Positions 63,472 through 64,000 of a DNA stretch of 64,000 nucleotides are shown in pieces (within the stretch, counting starts at the first letter, position 1; each line of letters opens with the position of its first letter). A program made the position numbers and the translations under genes. The notes beneath the pieces were generated by a model. That model saw nothing but the letters and a program-made list of their open reading frames with translations. It was not told the DNA's origin and did no database searches. Location of the stretch: positions 3,348,001 through 3,412,000 of the forward strand of contig OZ253939.1 of the NCBI GenBank assembly GCA_965267245.1, written 5' to 3'. This DNA comes from JANSWY01 sp965267245 (GTDB lineage: Bacteria > Bacteroidota > Bacteroidia > Cytophagales > Cyclobacteriaceae).

Positions 63472-64000
63472 ATGCTAATAAATATACGTAACTGTTTTAT
63501 CTGTCTTATTGCACTAATTCTTTCATGTAACCAGATCGAAATGACCTTTGATGAATATCCCGTATATAACGGCTCGGACCTTGGGTTCACTTACACTCCT
63601 GAAAAAACTATCTTCAAAGTTTGGAGTCCAAACGCTCAGCAGATGATGCTCAAGATTTACGAGGAAGGTCAAGACAGTGATCCGGTAAATTCCTATCAGA
63701 TGAACAAAGCTTCAAACGGTTTATGGCAATTCAGCATAGAGGGAGATCAAAAGGGTATCTTCTATACTTATCAGGCGACTGTTAAGAATGTCACCCTTCA
63801 GGAAACAAGCGATCCGTATAGCAAAGCAGTTGGCGTAAACGGTTTGAGATCTGCTGTAATTGATTTGAACCAAACCAATCCTGACGGATGGGAAAGTGAC
63901 ACAAAACCTCCTCTGGATCACTTTAAGGACATCATACTTTATGAACTACATGTCAGAGATTTCTCTATTCACCCAGAATCGGGCATGCAACATAAAGGTA
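63472..64000 (+). CDS. Type I pullulanase, N-terminal part (runs off window)
   Basis: 176 residues seen: lipoprotein signal (LIALILSCN, Cys19), then an N-terminal carbohydrate-binding/starch-debranching E-set domain (TIFKVWSPNAQQMMLKIYEE) and the start of the catalytic barrel with IILYELHVRDFSIHPESG. It should cleave alpha-1,6 bonds in pullulan and branched alpha-glucans, attached to the outer membrane. With the SusC/SusD pair upstream it suggests starch or glycogen-like use. The catalytic residues lie past the window end. Confidence 0.9.
   Translation, partial: MLINIRNCFICLIALILSCNQIEMTFDEYPVYNGSDLGFTYTPEKTIFKVWSPNAQQMMLKIYEEGQDSDPVNSYQMNKASNGLWQFSIEGDQKGIFYTYQATVKNVTLQETSDPYSKAVGVNGLRSAVIDLNQTNPDGWESDTKPPLDHFKDIILYELHVRDFSIHPESGMQHKG

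Noticed and set aside
63721..63921. 66-codon minus-strand ORF in the pullulanase gene
   Set aside because: Shadow of the plus-strand lipoprotein pullulanase, which has clear family motifs.

Overview
The window looks like a chromosome segment of a free-living, probably marine Bacteroidota of the Cytophagales type. This rests on family content (SusC/SusD pair, PorP/SprF with a divergent type B T9SS C-terminal domain, NqrF, DUF2911, LytTR two-component pair, AccD without a complete zinc ribbon), on AT-rich intergenic DNA, and on several TAnnTTTG -7 elements of the Bacteroidota sigma factor. The species cannot be named from the sequence. Most of it is ordinary housekeeping and metabolic DNA with tight operons (ATGA/GTGA/TAATG overlaps) and many convergent gene pairs whose stop codons touch or overlap. 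No phage, IS element or CRISPR array was seen.

Layout: 1-7 kb holds a SemiSWEET fragment, a deoR-VOC-MFS operon, an SDR, an alkyltransferase-like protein, a sodium:solute symporter, clpS-recR, an aquaglyceroporin and an unlisted small membrane ORF. 7.4-17.7 kb is a four-gene surface cassette with overlapping or touching ends: a 1958-aa repeat protein, a T9SS type B cargo, PorP/SprF, and a TPR-PD40-OmpA-LysM lipid/cell-wall linker. A large exported TPR-CHAT protein converges on it. 20.7-25.1 kb has asnS, rpoN, a PAP2-like membrane protein and an outer-membrane barrel. 25.2-26.5 kb is the oddest locus: six tandem 99-bp tRNA-like repeats with a remodelled anticodon arm, then an intact tRNA-Arg(ACG) in the same register, then a small GIY-YIG ORF whose stop codon lies inside an eighth, twice-interrupted tRNA copy, then a truncated second GIY-YIG copy. 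26.5-33.2 kb is a SpoIIM-DUF4129-DUF4350-MoxR-DUF58 operon followed by a small gene and pspC behind a sigma-54-like promoter. 33.2-44.4 kb has a degenerate arginase-family protein, nqrF, accD, an M16 peptidase, and a RamB/ScfR-type regulator divergent from the glyoxylate-shunt pair aceB-aceA. 44.5-51.7 kb holds lipoproteins, a LytS/LytTR pair and an exported-protein operon. 51.8-57 kb has nrdA/nrdB, a coiled-coil protein and rplU-rpmA. 57-64 kb has susC-susD, a FabH-like ketosynthase, a NUMOD4-HNH nuclease and the start of a lipoprotein pullulanase, which points to alpha-glucan use.

The most promising candidate for something undescribed is the tRNA-Arg / tRNA-like array / GIY-YIG locus at 25.2-26.5 kb. 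Second are the repeat-adhesin cassette at 7.4-17.7 kb and the sigma-54-type promoter in front of pspC. All functional statements are from reading the sequence; no database search was run.
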